Part shown: positions 24,295-33,579 of the stretch, piece after piece
How positions within the stretch are numbered: position 1 is the stretch's first letter
Layout of the letters: every line of letters starts with the position of its first letter
Source of the DNA: Candidatus Roslinia caecavium
Lineage (GTDB): Bacteria; Bacillota; Clostridia; Monoglobales; Monoglobaceae
Assembly (NCBI GenBank): GCA_904419955.1
Contig: CAJFTO010000016.1
Coordinates: 1-54,221, forward strand
Reading direction: 5' to 3'
DNA length: 54,221 nucleotides
Notes under the pieces: model-generated
Told to the model about the DNA's origin: nothing
Database searches by the model: none
What the model saw: only the letters and a program-made list of their open reading frames with translations
Translations under genes and position numbers: made by a program

Positions 24295-25311
24295 ATGGTA
24301 GTAATTTTAAAACCGAAAACAACAGAGGAAGACGTAGAAAAAATTATCTCGTACATCAAAGACATGGGTCTCGACGTAATGGTAAATAAGGGCGTGGACT
24401 GCACGGTGCTCGGCCTGCTCGGAGATACCAGCAGGATCGACCCGGACACGCTTATGCTCAACGTTCACGTAGACAGGGTCATGCGTATAGCCGAGCCGTT
24501 CAAAAAGGCCAGCAAGAAATTCCATCCCGAGCCGACCGTGGTAAACGTGGGGGACGCGGAGATAGGCAAGGAGGGAAAGTTTGTCGTTATAGCCGGACCG
24601 TGTTCGGTCGAGACCGAGGAACAGATACTCGACGTCGCAAACAGCGTCAAGGAGAGCGGCGCCAAGCTGCTCAGAGGCGGAGCGTTCAAGCCGAGAACGT
24701 CCCCGTATTCGTTCCAGGGGCTCGAGATGCGAGGACTGGAACTTTTAGAGGAGGCGAGAGAACAGACCGGACTTCCGATAGTTACGGAGATTATGTCGCC
24801 TAAACTGGTAGAAGAATTCGACAGAAGAGTCGATATAATCCAGGTCGGCGCGAGAAATATGCAGAACTTCGACCTGCTCAAGGAACTCGGTCAGACGAGC
24901 AAACCGATACTCCTTAAAAGGGGTCTGTCGGCGACGATAGAGGAGTGGCTGATGTCGGCCGAATATATCATGGCGGGAGGAAATCCGAACGTCATACTCT
25001 GCGAGAGAGGAATAAGGACGTTCGAGACCTACACCAGAAATACGCTGGATCTGAGCGCGATACCGGCGGTAAAACGTCTCAGCCACCTTCCGGTCATAGT
25101 AGACCCGTCCCACTCGGCGGGCATGAGCTGGATGGTCGAGCCGCTTTCGCTCGCGGCTATGGCGGTTGGAGCCGACGGCTTGATAATAGAAGTGCACAAC
25201 AACCCGGCCAAGGCGCTTTGCGACGGCGCGCAGTCTTTGGACGAACCCCAGTTTGCAAGCCTAATGAAGAAAATGCGCGCGATAGGCGCAAACCTTGGAA
25301 AGGAAATATAA
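24295..25311 (+). CDS. aroF: 3-deoxy-7-phosphoheptulonate (DAHP) synthase, type I-beta
   Basis: A 338-residue enzyme that joins phosphoenolpyruvate and erythrose 4-phosphate, the entry step of the shikimate pathway. Residues 1-70 are the ferredoxin-like N-terminal regulatory domain of the Thermotoga-type enzymes, on which Tyr/Phe feedback inhibition depends. The catalytic barrel shows AGPCSVET, LRGGAFKPRTSPYSFQG, KRGLSATIEEW, ERGIRTFE, DPSHSAG and EVHNNP. The ATG follows TTGGAGGA. It is the first gene after the attenuator, so it is controlled both at transcription and by feedback. Confidence 0.97.
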   Translation: MVVILKPKTTEEDVEKIISYIKDMGLDVMVNKGVDCTVLGLLGDTSRIDPDTLMLNVHVDRVMRIAEPFKKASKKFHPEPTVVNVGDAEIGKEGKFVVIAGPCSVETEEQILDVANSVKESGAKLLRGGAFKPRTSPYSFQGLEMRGLELLEEAREQTGLPIVTEIMSPKLVEEFDRRVDIIQVGARNMQNFDLLKELGQTSKPILLKRGLSATIEEWLMSAEYIMAGGNPNVILCERGIRTFETYTRNTLDLSAIPAVKRLSHLPVIVDPSHSAGMSWMVEPLSLAAMAVGADGLIIEVHNNPAKALCDGAQSLDEPQFASLMKKMRAIGANLGKEI

Positions 25312-25493
25312 CTTAAGATCGCGGCGGCTTAGCGAGCGGCGCGAAAGAATGCATATCGATAAGATAGTTTTGCGTTTTGCGGATACGACCTAACGCCCGG
25401 CGAACGTTCTGGAAAGTTAAACGAATACGAGCGGCGAAGATCGTTAAAGACCGCCGCCGCGCCGTTTAAGCCGCGGAAGATGGAGTGAATAAT

Positions 25494-26390
25494 ATGACGG
25501 ATAATAATTTAAGTCCGGCGTCTTCGGACGGCGGCTTTAAGATAATGATAGTCGGGCTCGGGCTGATCGGCGGCTCGATGGCCTACGCCTTAAGAGGCTT
25601 TAAAAACGCCGAGATAATCGGGGTCGATATCGACCCGGAGACGAGGAGAAAAGCGGTCAAGGAAAAAGCCGTTCACAGGGCGTGCGCGGATATGTCGGAC
25701 GCGGCGTATGAGGCGGATCTGATAATAATGTGCACCTATCCGGATCTTGCCGTAAAATTGCTCGAGGAGCATAGGAACGAGTTAAAGCGCGGCGTCGTCG
25801 TAACCGACGTCTGCGGCGTAAAGACCGACGTGTCGCGGCGGATACGCAGAGCGCTGCCGGATCATGCGGATTATGTCGGCGGGCACCCGATGGCGGGTAA
25901 GGAGGTCGAGGGCTTCGATAACGCAAGTCCGGAGCTGTTCTGGATGACGGGGTATATCATAACGCCGTTTGCGGATTCAAAGCCGGAGAGCGTAAAGCTT
26001 ATAAAGGAACTCGCGCATTTTATCGGCGCGACCAGGATAACAGTGGCGTCGCCCGAGGAGCACGACGCGATAATAGCCTATACCAGCGATCTTATGCACG
26101 TTTCGGCTTCGGCGCTTTGTCTGACCTATCCCGAGAAGATGAACCGCGCGTATACCGCGGGTTCGTTCAGGGACTGCACGCGAGTCGCCAGGATCAATCC
26201 GGAACTGTGGACGGAGCTTTTTTTATCGAACGCGAAGAATACCGCGGCCGAGATAGACCGGCTTATCGAAAACCTGAATACGATAAAATCCGCCATATTG
26301 TCAAACGATGAAAAAGGACTGTATTCTATTTTGGAGAGAGTCCATGATAACAAACTTACTATGCAAGCAAAGGAGCCTGAGAGCATATGA
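25494..26390 (+). CDS. tyrA: Prephenate dehydrogenase
   Basis: A 298-residue NAD(P)-dependent enzyme that converts prephenate to 4-hydroxyphenylpyruvate (Tyr branch). I choose the ATG at 25494, 8 nt after GGAG; a GTG is three codons upstream. The nucleotide motif VGLGLIGGS is near the N-terminus, followed by TDVCGVKTDV, GGHPMAGKEVEGF, the HDAIIAYTSDLMHV helix and the C-terminal dimerisation helices. There is no ACT domain. The 180-nt gap after aroF has pairable GC-rich blocks but no terminator. Its last 4 bp overlap aroB. Confidence 0.95.
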   Translation: MTDNNLSPASSDGGFKIMIVGLGLIGGSMAYALRGFKNAEIIGVDIDPETRRKAVKEKAVHRACADMSDAAYEADLIIMCTYPDLAVKLLEEHRNELKRGVVVTDVCGVKTDVSRRIRRALPDHADYVGGHPMAGKEVEGFDNASPELFWMTGYIITPFADSKPESVKLIKELAHFIGATRITVASPEEHDAIIAYTSDLMHVSASALCLTYPEKMNRAYTAGSFRDCTRVARINPELWTELFLSNAKNTAAEIDRLIENLNTIKSAILSNDEKGLYSILERVHDNKLTMQAKEPESI

Positions 26391-27475
26391 AAACGTTAAG
26401 AGTCAATATCCCGGGAAAGGAATACGATATACGCATAGGCGAGGATCTGCTTAAGTCGGCTCCCGAGCTGATAAAGAGCGTCTCAAACTGCGATAGGGTC
26501 GTCGTCGTTACGGATTCAAACGTCGAGCCTCTGTACGCCGTCGATTTTAAAAAGAGAATGGAAGAGAGCGGGTTTGAGGTAAGGCTTATAACCATCCCGG
26601 CGGGAGAGACGAGCAAATCGCCCGAAATGCTGATGAAGATATACAACGAGGCGCTCGATTTTAAGATAACGCGAACCGACCTGATAATAGCTTTAGGAGG
26701 CGGAGTGGTCGGGGATATAGCCGGATACGCGGCGGCTACGCTGCTGAGGGGGATACCCTACGTTCAGATACCGACCACGCTTTTGGCTCAGGTCGACTCC
26801 AGCGTCGGCGGCAAGGTCGCGATAGACCTGCCTCAGGGGAAGAATTTGGTCGGAGCGTTCAACCAGCCCAAGATGGTCATAATCGATCCGCTCTGCCTTA
26901 AGACCTTAGACGACAGAATTTTATCCGACGGTATGGCAGAAGTGATCAAATATGGAGCGATTAAGGATAAAAAGCTGTTTGAATTGCTGGAAAGTATAAA
27001 AAACAGACAAGAACTGTTTGCAAAAGTTGGCGAAATCATATATAATTGTTGTGATATAAAGAGACAGGTAGTGGAAGAGGACGAGTTCGACACCGGCGGC
27101 AGGATGATACTGAACTTTGGACATACGTTCGGGCACGCCATAGAGAAACAGTTTAACTACGAGACGTACACGCACGGCGAGGGCGTCGCGGCGGGTATGG
27201 TCATGGCCTCGAGGTTCGGCGAAAAAACAGGGGTCACGGAGCCTGGTACGGCGGACAGAATAGTTTCAGTATTGAAGAACTACGATCTGCCATGCAGCGT
27301 AGAGCTTGAAAATAAAGAGCTTGCGGAGGCCGTGGCGGTCGATAAAAAAGGCGTCGGCAAAAATATCAATCTGATACTGCTTAAAAGCATAGGCGACGTT
27401 TTGATCAAACCGATAGAGAAATCAGAGTTTTTGAGGATCGCCGAAGAGTTGGAGTCGGATACGGCTTTATCTTGA
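26387..27475 (+). CDS. aroB: 3-dehydroquinate synthase
   Basis: A 362-residue enzyme that cyclises DAHP to 3-dehydroquinate with NAD and a divalent metal. It has GGGVVGDIAGYAAATLLRGIP, PTTLLAQVDSSVGGKVAID, and the metal-binding segments HTFGHAIE and HGEGVAAGM. The start overlaps the tyrA stop (ATGA), so translation is coupled. Length is normal. Confidence 0.97.
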   Translation: MKTLRVNIPGKEYDIRIGEDLLKSAPELIKSVSNCDRVVVVTDSNVEPLYAVDFKKRMEESGFEVRLITIPAGETSKSPEMLMKIYNEALDFKITRTDLIIALGGGVVGDIAGYAAATLLRGIPYVQIPTTLLAQVDSSVGGKVAIDLPQGKNLVGAFNQPKMVIIDPLCLKTLDDRILSDGMAEVIKYGAIKDKKLFELLESIKNRQELFAKVGEIIYNCCDIKRQVVEEDEFDTGGRMILNFGHTFGHAIEKQFNYETYTHGEGVAAGMVMASRFGEKTGVTEPGTADRIVSVLKNYDLPCSVELENKELAEAVAVDKKGVGKNINLILLKSIGDVLIKPIEKSEFLRIAEELESDTALS

Positions 27476-27647
27476 ACGATATCGGATAAGCTTTGACAAG
27501 AACGTTTTGCTCAGAGAGGACGCCCGTCATGATCTTTCTGCCTGTAAACTTTCAGGTTTTATGATTTTTGTAGGCGTTTAAAGATCAGAACGCCGAGCCG
27601 ACAAGTATAAAATATGTTTAAAGACGGACGTTGGAGGTATATAAAAT

Positions 27648-28958
27648 ATGCAGAGTTTAGCTAACAGCAGTTCAGCGGAGGATAAGAGTAAGGATAGCAG
27701 CGTAACGATAGAGTCAAAGGCGCTTAAAGGCGTTTTATCGGCGCCGCCGTCCAAGAGCGTCGCGCACAGAGCGATCATATGCGCGGCGTTGTCGAAGGGC
27801 GAATGCGTGATCGAAAACGTCGCCGCGTCAAACGATATATTAGCCACGCTTGATTGTATGCGTAATTTGGGCGCAAAATGCAGAGCTAATACAAAAAAGA
27901 TGACGGTTACTATAGGCTTCAAAAAGACTTTTAAGTATAAAGATAAGATAGAGCTCGACTGCGGAGAAAGCGGTTCGACGCTGCGTTTTTTGATGCCGCT
28001 GGCGTTGCTCAGCGGAGTTCCTGTGAGATTTACCGGTCAGGGTCGGCTGATGCAGAGACCTCAAACGCCGTATTTCAATATTTTTGCCGAAAAGGGGATA
28101 CGCGTCGAATACGGACGCGATTACATAGAACTGTTCGGACGCCTGGAGGCGGGTACGTTCGCTCTGCCGGGAAACGTCAGCTCTCAGTTCGTGACGGGGT
28201 TGTTGTTCGCTTTGCCTTTGCTTTCAGGGGACAGCGAGATAGTGATAACCTCTCCGCTTGAGTCTAAGGCGTATGTGGATCTTACGATTGACATTTTAAA
28301 AGTATTCGGTATCGAAGTTGAAAATTACAAGTATAAGATATTCCGCGTAAAGGGCGGACAAAAATATAAGCCCACCGACTATAAAGTGGAGGGCGACTAT
28401 TCCCAGGCGGCGTTCTTTTTGGTCGCGGGGGCTATAGGCTGCAACGTCGAATGCCTTAATCTGAACCCGGACAGTCTTCAGGGCGATAAGGCGATCCTGG
28501 ATATAATAAAGGAAACAGGCTGTAAGGTAGTAAAGGGTCCGAACGGCGGGATAATGGCCCGGCGATCCGGAGTCATGCACGGGATAACGGTGGACGCGCG
28601 GGAGATCCCCGACCTCGTGCCTATTGTGGCTGTGCTTTTGAGCTTCTGTAAGGGAGAGAGCCGCATTGTGAACGCGGGCAGGCTCAGACTTAAGGAAAGC
28701 GACAGACTGCGCGCTATATCGACCGAGCTTAGAAGGCTTGGCGTCGATATAACAGAGGGGAGCGACTACCTGAAGATCCGGGGCCGCGATCTTTTGGAGG
28801 CGAACGTCTGCTCGTCGTGGAACGACCACAGAATAGCGATGGCTCTCGCTATCGCCGCGTGCAGAACAGAGGGAACGGTTACCATAGTCGGAGCGCGCGA
28901 GGCTGTGAAAAAGTCGTATCCCGACTTTTTCGACGTATACGAGATGCTGACTAAGTAA
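27648..28958 (+). CDS. aroA: 5-enolpyruvylshikimate-3-phosphate synthase
   Basis: A 436-residue EPSP synthase. The substrate-binding PPSKSVAHRAI, CGESGSTLRFL, GDYSQAAFFLVAGAI and RLRLKESDRLRAI motifs are intact, followed by SWNDHRIAMALA. In the first catalytic loop the segment after GESGSTLR matches class I enzymes. The ATG follows TTGGAGG. The preceding 170-nt gap holds a weak 4-bp hairpin with T-rich tail and no gene. Confidence 0.96.
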   Translation: MQSLANSSSAEDKSKDSSVTIESKALKGVLSAPPSKSVAHRAIICAALSKGECVIENVAASNDILATLDCMRNLGAKCRANTKKMTVTIGFKKTFKYKDKIELDCGESGSTLRFLMPLALLSGVPVRFTGQGRLMQRPQTPYFNIFAEKGIRVEYGRDYIELFGRLEAGTFALPGNVSSQFVTGLLFALPLLSGDSEIVITSPLESKAYVDLTIDILKVFGIEVENYKYKIFRVKGGQKYKPTDYKVEGDYSQAAFFLVAGAIGCNVECLNLNPDSLQGDKAILDIIKETGCKVVKGPNGGIMARRSGVMHGITVDAREIPDLVPIVAVLLSFCKGESRIVNAGRLRLKESDRLRAISTELRRLGVDITEGSDYLKIRGRDLLEANVCSSWNDHRIAMALAIAACRTEGTVTIVGAREAVKKSYPDFFDVYEMLTK

Positions 28959-28978
28959 ATTATATAAATAGATAAAAA

Positions 28979-29037
28979 CCGCGCCGCGCTTAGGAGCAAG
29001 GCTGGGGCCGTTTAGCGTTTGTAAGCGCTCGGCGCGG
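28979..29037 (+). other. Hairpin between aroA and aroC
   Basis: CCGCGCCG (28979-28986) pairs with CGGCGCGG (29030-29037), and GCTT/AAGC can extend it inwards. No T-run follows, so it looks like a processing or mRNA stability element, not a terminator. Confidence 0.45.
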
Positions 29038-29068
29038 CTGAGATTATAGATTATGGAGGCGAACGTTA

Positions 29069-30139
29069 ATGAATATATGGGGCGAGAACATAAAAATAAG
29101 CATATTCGGCGAGTCGCACGGCGAGGGGATAGGTATTGTCATAGACGGGATACCGAGCGGGACGGAGCTCGACCTCGGCGAGATAGACAGAGAAATGGAT
29201 AGGCGAGCGCCGGGCAGGAATACGGTATCGACCAGCAGGAGCGAACCGGATAAGCCGGAGATACTGTCCGGCTTCTTTGACGGAAAGACAACCGGGACTC
29301 CGCTCGCCGCGATCATAAGAAATACCAATACCATATCCAAACACTACGACAGGGATAAGATACGTCCGGGGCACGCCGATTATACCGGATTCATGCGCTA
29401 CGGCGAGAGTCACGACTACCGCGGCGGCGGACATTTTTCGGGGCGTATAACCGCGCCCTTAGTATTTGCGGGAGCGGTGGCCAAGCAGGTTCTTAAGGGA
29501 TATGGAGTGACCGTAGGGTCGCATATACTCAGGATAGCGGACGTATACGACGACAGATTCGATCCGGTAAATATAACCGAGGACGAGCTGAAAGCGGTTT
29601 CCGCTAAGAGGTTCCCGGTTATCGACAGAGAAAAGGGTCGACTCATGGAAGAAGCGATTATAAACGCGAGAAACGATCTTAACTCGGTCGGCGGCTGGGT
29701 GGAATGCGCCGTTATCGGACTCCCGGCCGGAAAGGGCGCGCCTTTCTTCGGATCGGTCGAGAGCAGGATATCCTCGATGATGTTCTCAGTTCCCGGCGTT
29801 AAAGGGATAGAGTTCGGCGCGGGGTTTGGTTTTGCTGATATGACCGGCAAGTCGGCGAACGACGAGTTTTATATCGAGGACGGAAAGATAAAGACGTACA
29901 CCAACAACAACGCGGGGATAAACGGCGGTATAACGAACGGGATGCCGGTAGTATTCGACGTTGTAATGAAGCCGACCTCGTCTATAGCTCAGAAGCAGAG
30001 GACTGTGGATATTACAAAAATGGAGAATACCGAGATCGAGATAATAGGCAGACACGATCCGTGCATAGTCCACAGAGGCGCGGTGGTCATAGAGAACGCG
30101 ACGGCGATCGCGGTATTGGATCTAATGTTGGAGCGTTAG
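29069..30139 (+). CDS. aroC: Chorismate synthase
   Basis: A 356-residue FMN-dependent enzyme that forms chorismate from EPSP. It begins WGENIKISIFGESHGEGIG, followed by RRAPGRNTVSTSR, the SGF-x-GKTTGTP block, RPGHADYTG and GGGHFSGR, RHDPC near the C-terminus; all are family signatures. The ATG follows GGAGGCGAACG. No flavin reductase is encoded nearby. Confidence 0.97.
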   Translation: MNIWGENIKISIFGESHGEGIGIVIDGIPSGTELDLGEIDREMDRRAPGRNTVSTSRSEPDKPEILSGFFDGKTTGTPLAAIIRNTNTISKHYDRDKIRPGHADYTGFMRYGESHDYRGGGHFSGRITAPLVFAGAVAKQVLKGYGVTVGSHILRIADVYDDRFDPVNITEDELKAVSAKRFPVIDREKGRLMEEAIINARNDLNSVGGWVECAVIGLPAGKGAPFFGSVESRISSMMFSVPGVKGIEFGAGFGFADMTGKSANDEFYIEDGKIKTYTNNNAGINGGITNGMPVVFDVVMKPTSSIAQKQRTVDITKMENTEIEIIGRHDPCIVHRGAVVIENATAIAVLDLMLER

Positions 30140-30191
30140 GGATTTATATTGACGTTAGATAGTTTCGGATACGATATGGAGGTTTAACAGG

Positions 30192-31352
30192 GTGAATAAT
30201 CAGAATCAAACCGACCGGCTCTCGGAGCTGAGAAGCCGGATAGACGAAATAGACGGCGAGCTGCTTAAGTTATTTTTAGAGAGGATGGACATAAGCAGCG
30301 CGGTCGCCGATTATAAGCGGAGTACCGGGATGGCGGTGCTGGATCCGGTCAGAGAGAAGCAGGTGCTTAAGGACAAGACGGACCGTCTCTCCGATAAGAG
30401 TAGAGAAAACGAAGTCTACGAGTTTTTCTCGTCGATAATGTCGATAAGTCGCGACCGTCAGAACAGGGAGCTGCACAGAAGAAACGCGCGCAGGATAGAG
30501 GACATGCTAAAGCCTAAGGCGCACGTGGACGATCCCGTCGTGGCGTATTTCGGAACCGAGGGCTCGTACAGCGAGGAGGCGGCGATCGAGTATTTCGGCG
30601 AGGATACGAAGAGGTTCAACGCTAAGAATTTCGAGGACGCGTTCTTAAGCCTTAAAGACGACAAAGCGGATTACGCGGTCCTGCCGATAGAAAATTCGTA
30701 TACCGGAACGATATCCGACGTCATCGATCTGCTCGCCGATTACAACTACTATATAGTTGGCGAGGCGGCTATCCCTATACGCCATTGCCTGCTCGGTCTG
30801 CCGGGCGCGTCGATCGGCGATATAAAAAATATATATTCGCACGAGCAGGGGATCATGCAGAGCATGGACTTTTTAAAGACGCTCAAGGACGTAGAATGGG
30901 ATACATATTTCAATACCGCGAGGAGCGCGAAGATGGTCGCGGAGTCGGGGGATAAGACCAAGGCGGCGATAGCGAGCAGAAGGAGCGCGCGCCTGTACGG
31001 TCTCGACATACTGGCGGAGGATATAAATAACAGCGTTAAAAACACCACCAGATTCATCGTCGTCTCAAAGGCGCCCGAGCTCGATAAGGACTGCGATAAG
31101 ATCAGCGCGGCGTTTACCCTCCCTCACGAGAGCGGAGAGCTGCACCGCGTATTGGCTTGTTTTGCGCGCGGCGGTCTTAACCTGCTCAAGATCGAGTCGA
31201 GACCGCTGCCGGACAGGAATTTCGAGTATAAATTCTTCGTAGACTACGTGGGAAATCTGCTCGACGAGAACGTAAGACGGATAACTAACGGAGTCATCGA
31301 GGGAACGAGCGAGTTTGAGCTTCTGGGAAATTATAAAGCGGCGGTAAAATAA
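30192..31352 (+). CDS. pheA: Bifunctional chorismate mutase / prephenate dehydratase (P-protein)
   Basis: A 386-residue three-domain protein starting with GTG after GGAGGTTT. The AroQ-type chorismate mutase (1-95: LRSRIDEIDGELLKLFLERM), prephenate dehydratase (about 108-285: YFGTEGSYSEEAA, ENSYTGTISDV, and the catalytic NTTRFIVV) and an ACT regulatory domain (about 300-386) with the Phe-binding ESRPLPDRNFEY. It makes phenylpyruvate from chorismate and should be inhibited by Phe. With tyrA in the same operon it provides both branches; the final aminotransferase is not in the window. Confidence 0.96.
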   Translation: MNNQNQTDRLSELRSRIDEIDGELLKLFLERMDISSAVADYKRSTGMAVLDPVREKQVLKDKTDRLSDKSRENEVYEFFSSIMSISRDRQNRELHRRNARRIEDMLKPKAHVDDPVVAYFGTEGSYSEEAAIEYFGEDTKRFNAKNFEDAFLSLKDDKADYAVLPIENSYTGTISDVIDLLADYNYYIVGEAAIPIRHCLLGLPGASIGDIKNIYSHEQGIMQSMDFLKTLKDVEWDTYFNTARSAKMVAESGDKTKAAIASRRSARLYGLDILAEDINNSVKNTTRFIVVSKAPELDKDCDKISAAFTLPHESGELHRVLACFARGGLNLLKIESRPLPDRNFEYKFFVDYVGNLLDENVRRITNGVIEGTSEFELLGNYKAAVK

Positions 31353-31378
31353 CGCGGCGGTTTTAGGAGGAACTTTTT

Positions 31379-31897
31379 GTGAACGATAAGAAGGCGATAG
31401 CGCTGATCGGTATGCCGGGCTGCGGGAAAACCAGCATAGGCAGGCTGGTCGCGGAAAGACTCGGACTTCAATTTTGCGATTTAGACGAGAAGATAGAAAA
31501 GGACGCGGGGATCAGTATAACCGAGATATTCAAAGAACGCGGCGAGGACGGTTTCAGAAAGCTGGAGACCGAGGCGCTCAAAGCGGCGCTGGAGCTCGGC
31601 GGGGTCGTATCGACCGGCGGAGGGATAGTCAAGAGATCCGAAAACACCGAGGCGATGAAAAAAAGCGGATTTACGGTGTTCATAGACAGACCGCTCGGCG
31701 ACATCGCGTCGGACGTAGAGATCGCGCACAGGCCGCTGCTCGCGGACGGCGTCGAAAAACTGTACGCCCTGTATGAGGAGAGGTATCAGCTCTATAAAAA
31801 CTCCGCGGACGTTATAATAGAAAATACCGGAACGGTCGAAGAGACGGTGGAGAAGATCGCCGACTGCGTAAATAGTTTCTGGGCGGATGAGAATTAA
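31379..31897 (+). CDS. aroK: Shikimate kinase
   Basis: A 172-residue P-loop kinase. GMPGCGKTSIGR is the Walker A motif (about 12-19), CDLDEKIEKDAG the shikimate-binding DxD region, STGGGIVKR the glycine-rich substrate loop and AHRPLL the lid. It begins with GTG, 9 nt after AGGAGGAA, 26 nt after pheA. Confidence 0.96.
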   Translation: MNDKKAIALIGMPGCGKTSIGRLVAERLGLQFCDLDEKIEKDAGISITEIFKERGEDGFRKLETEALKAALELGGVVSTGGGIVKRSENTEAMKKSGFTVFIDRPLGDIASDVEIAHRPLLADGVEKLYALYEERYQLYKNSADVIIENTGTVEETVEKIADCVNSFWADEN

Positions 31898-31941
31898 CGG
31901 TCGCCGCGCCGGGGAATCATACATATATTTGGAGGTTAAAT

Positions 31942-32397
31942 ATGCAGATCTTAGTAATAAACGGGCCTAACATAAACATGCTTGGTATCAGAGAACCGGG
32001 CGTTTACGGCGAAAGTTCGTATTCGGATTTGGAGGCGTATATAGAAAGTTACGCCGAGGAAAAAGGGGTAGAGGCGATAGTCGTGCAGAGCAACGGCGAA
32101 GGCGAGATAATAGACTTCATCCATCACGCTCTGGCCGCCTGCGACGCTATAGTCATAAACCCGGGCGCTTACACGCACTACAGCTACGCGATACTCGACG
32201 CGCTTAAGGCGGTCGATCTCCCGACCGTGGAGGTGCATATAAGCAATATCCATAAGCGCGACGAGTTCAGGCATAAATCTGTGACCGCTCCGGCCTGCGT
32301 CGGCCAGATCTGCGGATTGGGCTTTAGGGGCTACACCCTCGCAATTGACTTTTTGATAGAATACCTTTCCAAAAACGAGGTAGAGAATGATGATTAA
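31942..32397 (+). CDS. aroQ: 3-dehydroquinate dehydratase, type II
   Basis: A 151-residue dodecameric type II dehydroquinase. It has INGPNINMLGIREPGVYG with the catalytic Tyr region, QSNGEGEIIDFIH, INPGAYTHYSYAILDAL and EVHISNIHKRDEFRHKS. It replaces the type I AroD that is more common with aroE fusions. The ATG follows GGAGGTTAA; its last 11 bases overlap aroE. Confidence 0.96.
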   Translation: MQILVINGPNINMLGIREPGVYGESSYSDLEAYIESYAEEKGVEAIVVQSNGEGEIIDFIHHALAACDAIVINPGAYTHYSYAILDALKAVDLPTVEVHISNIHKRDEFRHKSVTAPACVGQICGLGFRGYTLAIDFLIEYLSKNEVENDD

Positions 32398-33250
32398 ACT
32401 AAACGTTATCGGCGATCCGATCGAACACAGCATGTCGCCTAAAGTGCATAAGCTGTGTCTTGACGAGATCGGGGTAGAATTTGAATACGAAAAGGTCAGG
32501 GTCGAAAAGGGCGGACTTAAGGAGTACATAGCCTCGGCGGTGTGCGGAGGAGTTACCGGATTTAATCTGACAATGCCGCACAAGCAGGATATAATCCCGT
32601 TTTTAGATTACATAGACGACGAGGCGAGGACGTACAATTCGGTAAACACCGTCAGGATAAAGGACGGAAAGCTCCTCGGCTATAACACCGACGCGGTCGG
32701 CTACGTTCTCTCGCTCGGAAGTCTCGGCTTCAGCTTCGAGGGCAAAAATATAGTTATACTCGGCGCGGGCGGAGTGGCGAATACGCTCGCGGTCAAGGCC
32801 GCGCTGCTTGGAGCCGAGAAGATCAGCGTCCTTAACAGGACGGTTCAGAAAGCCGCCAAGACCTGCGAACTGGCCGGGAATATCTTCGAGAGCAAGTTCG
32901 GCGAGGAAAACAAGCCCAAACTGTTTTACGACGGCTCTGCGCCGCGGACCGTAGAGATGTACGTTTCGGACTGCGACCTGCTTATAAACGCGACCCCGCT
33001 CGGTATGCACGGAGTGGAGCGGGATTACGAGGATCTGGAGTTTATGGAACGTTTGCCTAAAAACGCGATCGCGTCCGACCTGATATACAACCCGCCTAAA
33101 ACGAGTTTTTTGCGGGCGGCGGAGAACGCGGGGCTAAAAATAATAAACGGCATGGGGATGCTCTTGGGTCAGGCGATAGCGGCCGATAAGATATTTACGG
33201 AATTGGACTTTTCTCCGTCTGAAATCTATGAGAAATTATCAAAAAGATAG
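32387..33250 (+). CDS. aroE: Shikimate dehydrogenase
   Basis: A 287-residue NADPH-dependent enzyme, last gene of the operon. It has the shikimate-binding GDPIEHSMSPKVHKL, TMPHKQDI with the catalytic Lys, NTDAVGY, the nucleotide motif GAGGVANTLAVKAAL, INATPLGMHG and a C-terminal GMGMLLGQA. It starts within aroQ; a second ATG is at 32390. A strong terminator follows 20 nt after the stop. Confidence 0.96.
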   Translation: MMIKLNVIGDPIEHSMSPKVHKLCLDEIGVEFEYEKVRVEKGGLKEYIASAVCGGVTGFNLTMPHKQDIIPFLDYIDDEARTYNSVNTVRIKDGKLLGYNTDAVGYVLSLGSLGFSFEGKNIVILGAGGVANTLAVKAALLGAEKISVLNRTVQKAAKTCELAGNIFESKFGEENKPKLFYDGSAPRTVEMYVSDCDLLINATPLGMHGVERDYEDLEFMERLPKNAIASDLIYNPPKTSFLRAAENAGLKIINGMGMLLGQAIAADKIFTELDFSPSEIYEKLSKR

Positions 33251-33270
33251 TTAGTATCACCAATTATTTA

Positions 33271-33316
33271 AACCGCGCCTTGTGTATTTGTTACAATTGT
33301 AGGCGCGGTTATTTTA
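33271..33316 (+). terminator. Terminator of the aromatic operon
   Basis: AACCGCGCCT (33271-33280) and AGGCGCGGTT (33301-33310) form a 10-bp perfect stem with a 20-nt loop, then ATTTTACTTTTT. Confidence 0.88.
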
Positions 33317-33347
33317 CTTTTTCATTACAAAAGGTAAAATGTGATGT

Positions 33348-33391
33348 AGTTTATAATTTGTTTATAATTTGTTTATAAAAAGTTTATAATT
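33348..33391. repeat. Short tandem GTTTATAATTT repeats
   Basis: Four near-identical 11-12-bp units, GTTTATAATTT, are arranged in tandem upstream of the GT2 gene. The units contain TATAAT-like cores, so they may be a promoter region or a regulator-binding array. The remaining bases to 33579 hold no gene. Confidence 0.6.
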
Positions 33392-33579
33392 AAAGCATAT
33401 AACTTTAAGTAATGCGGTAATATATATTAAGAGAGAACGAAAGTAAATAAGTTATCGCTAAAATGGGCAATACAGCTTGATCAAAACAATTTACACAATT
33501 TTAACTGAGGGTTTAATTTATAAAGAGTAGGGTTATCGGTTTAGAAGAGTTTGATTTTTGAGATGAAGGGGAAAAAGAG

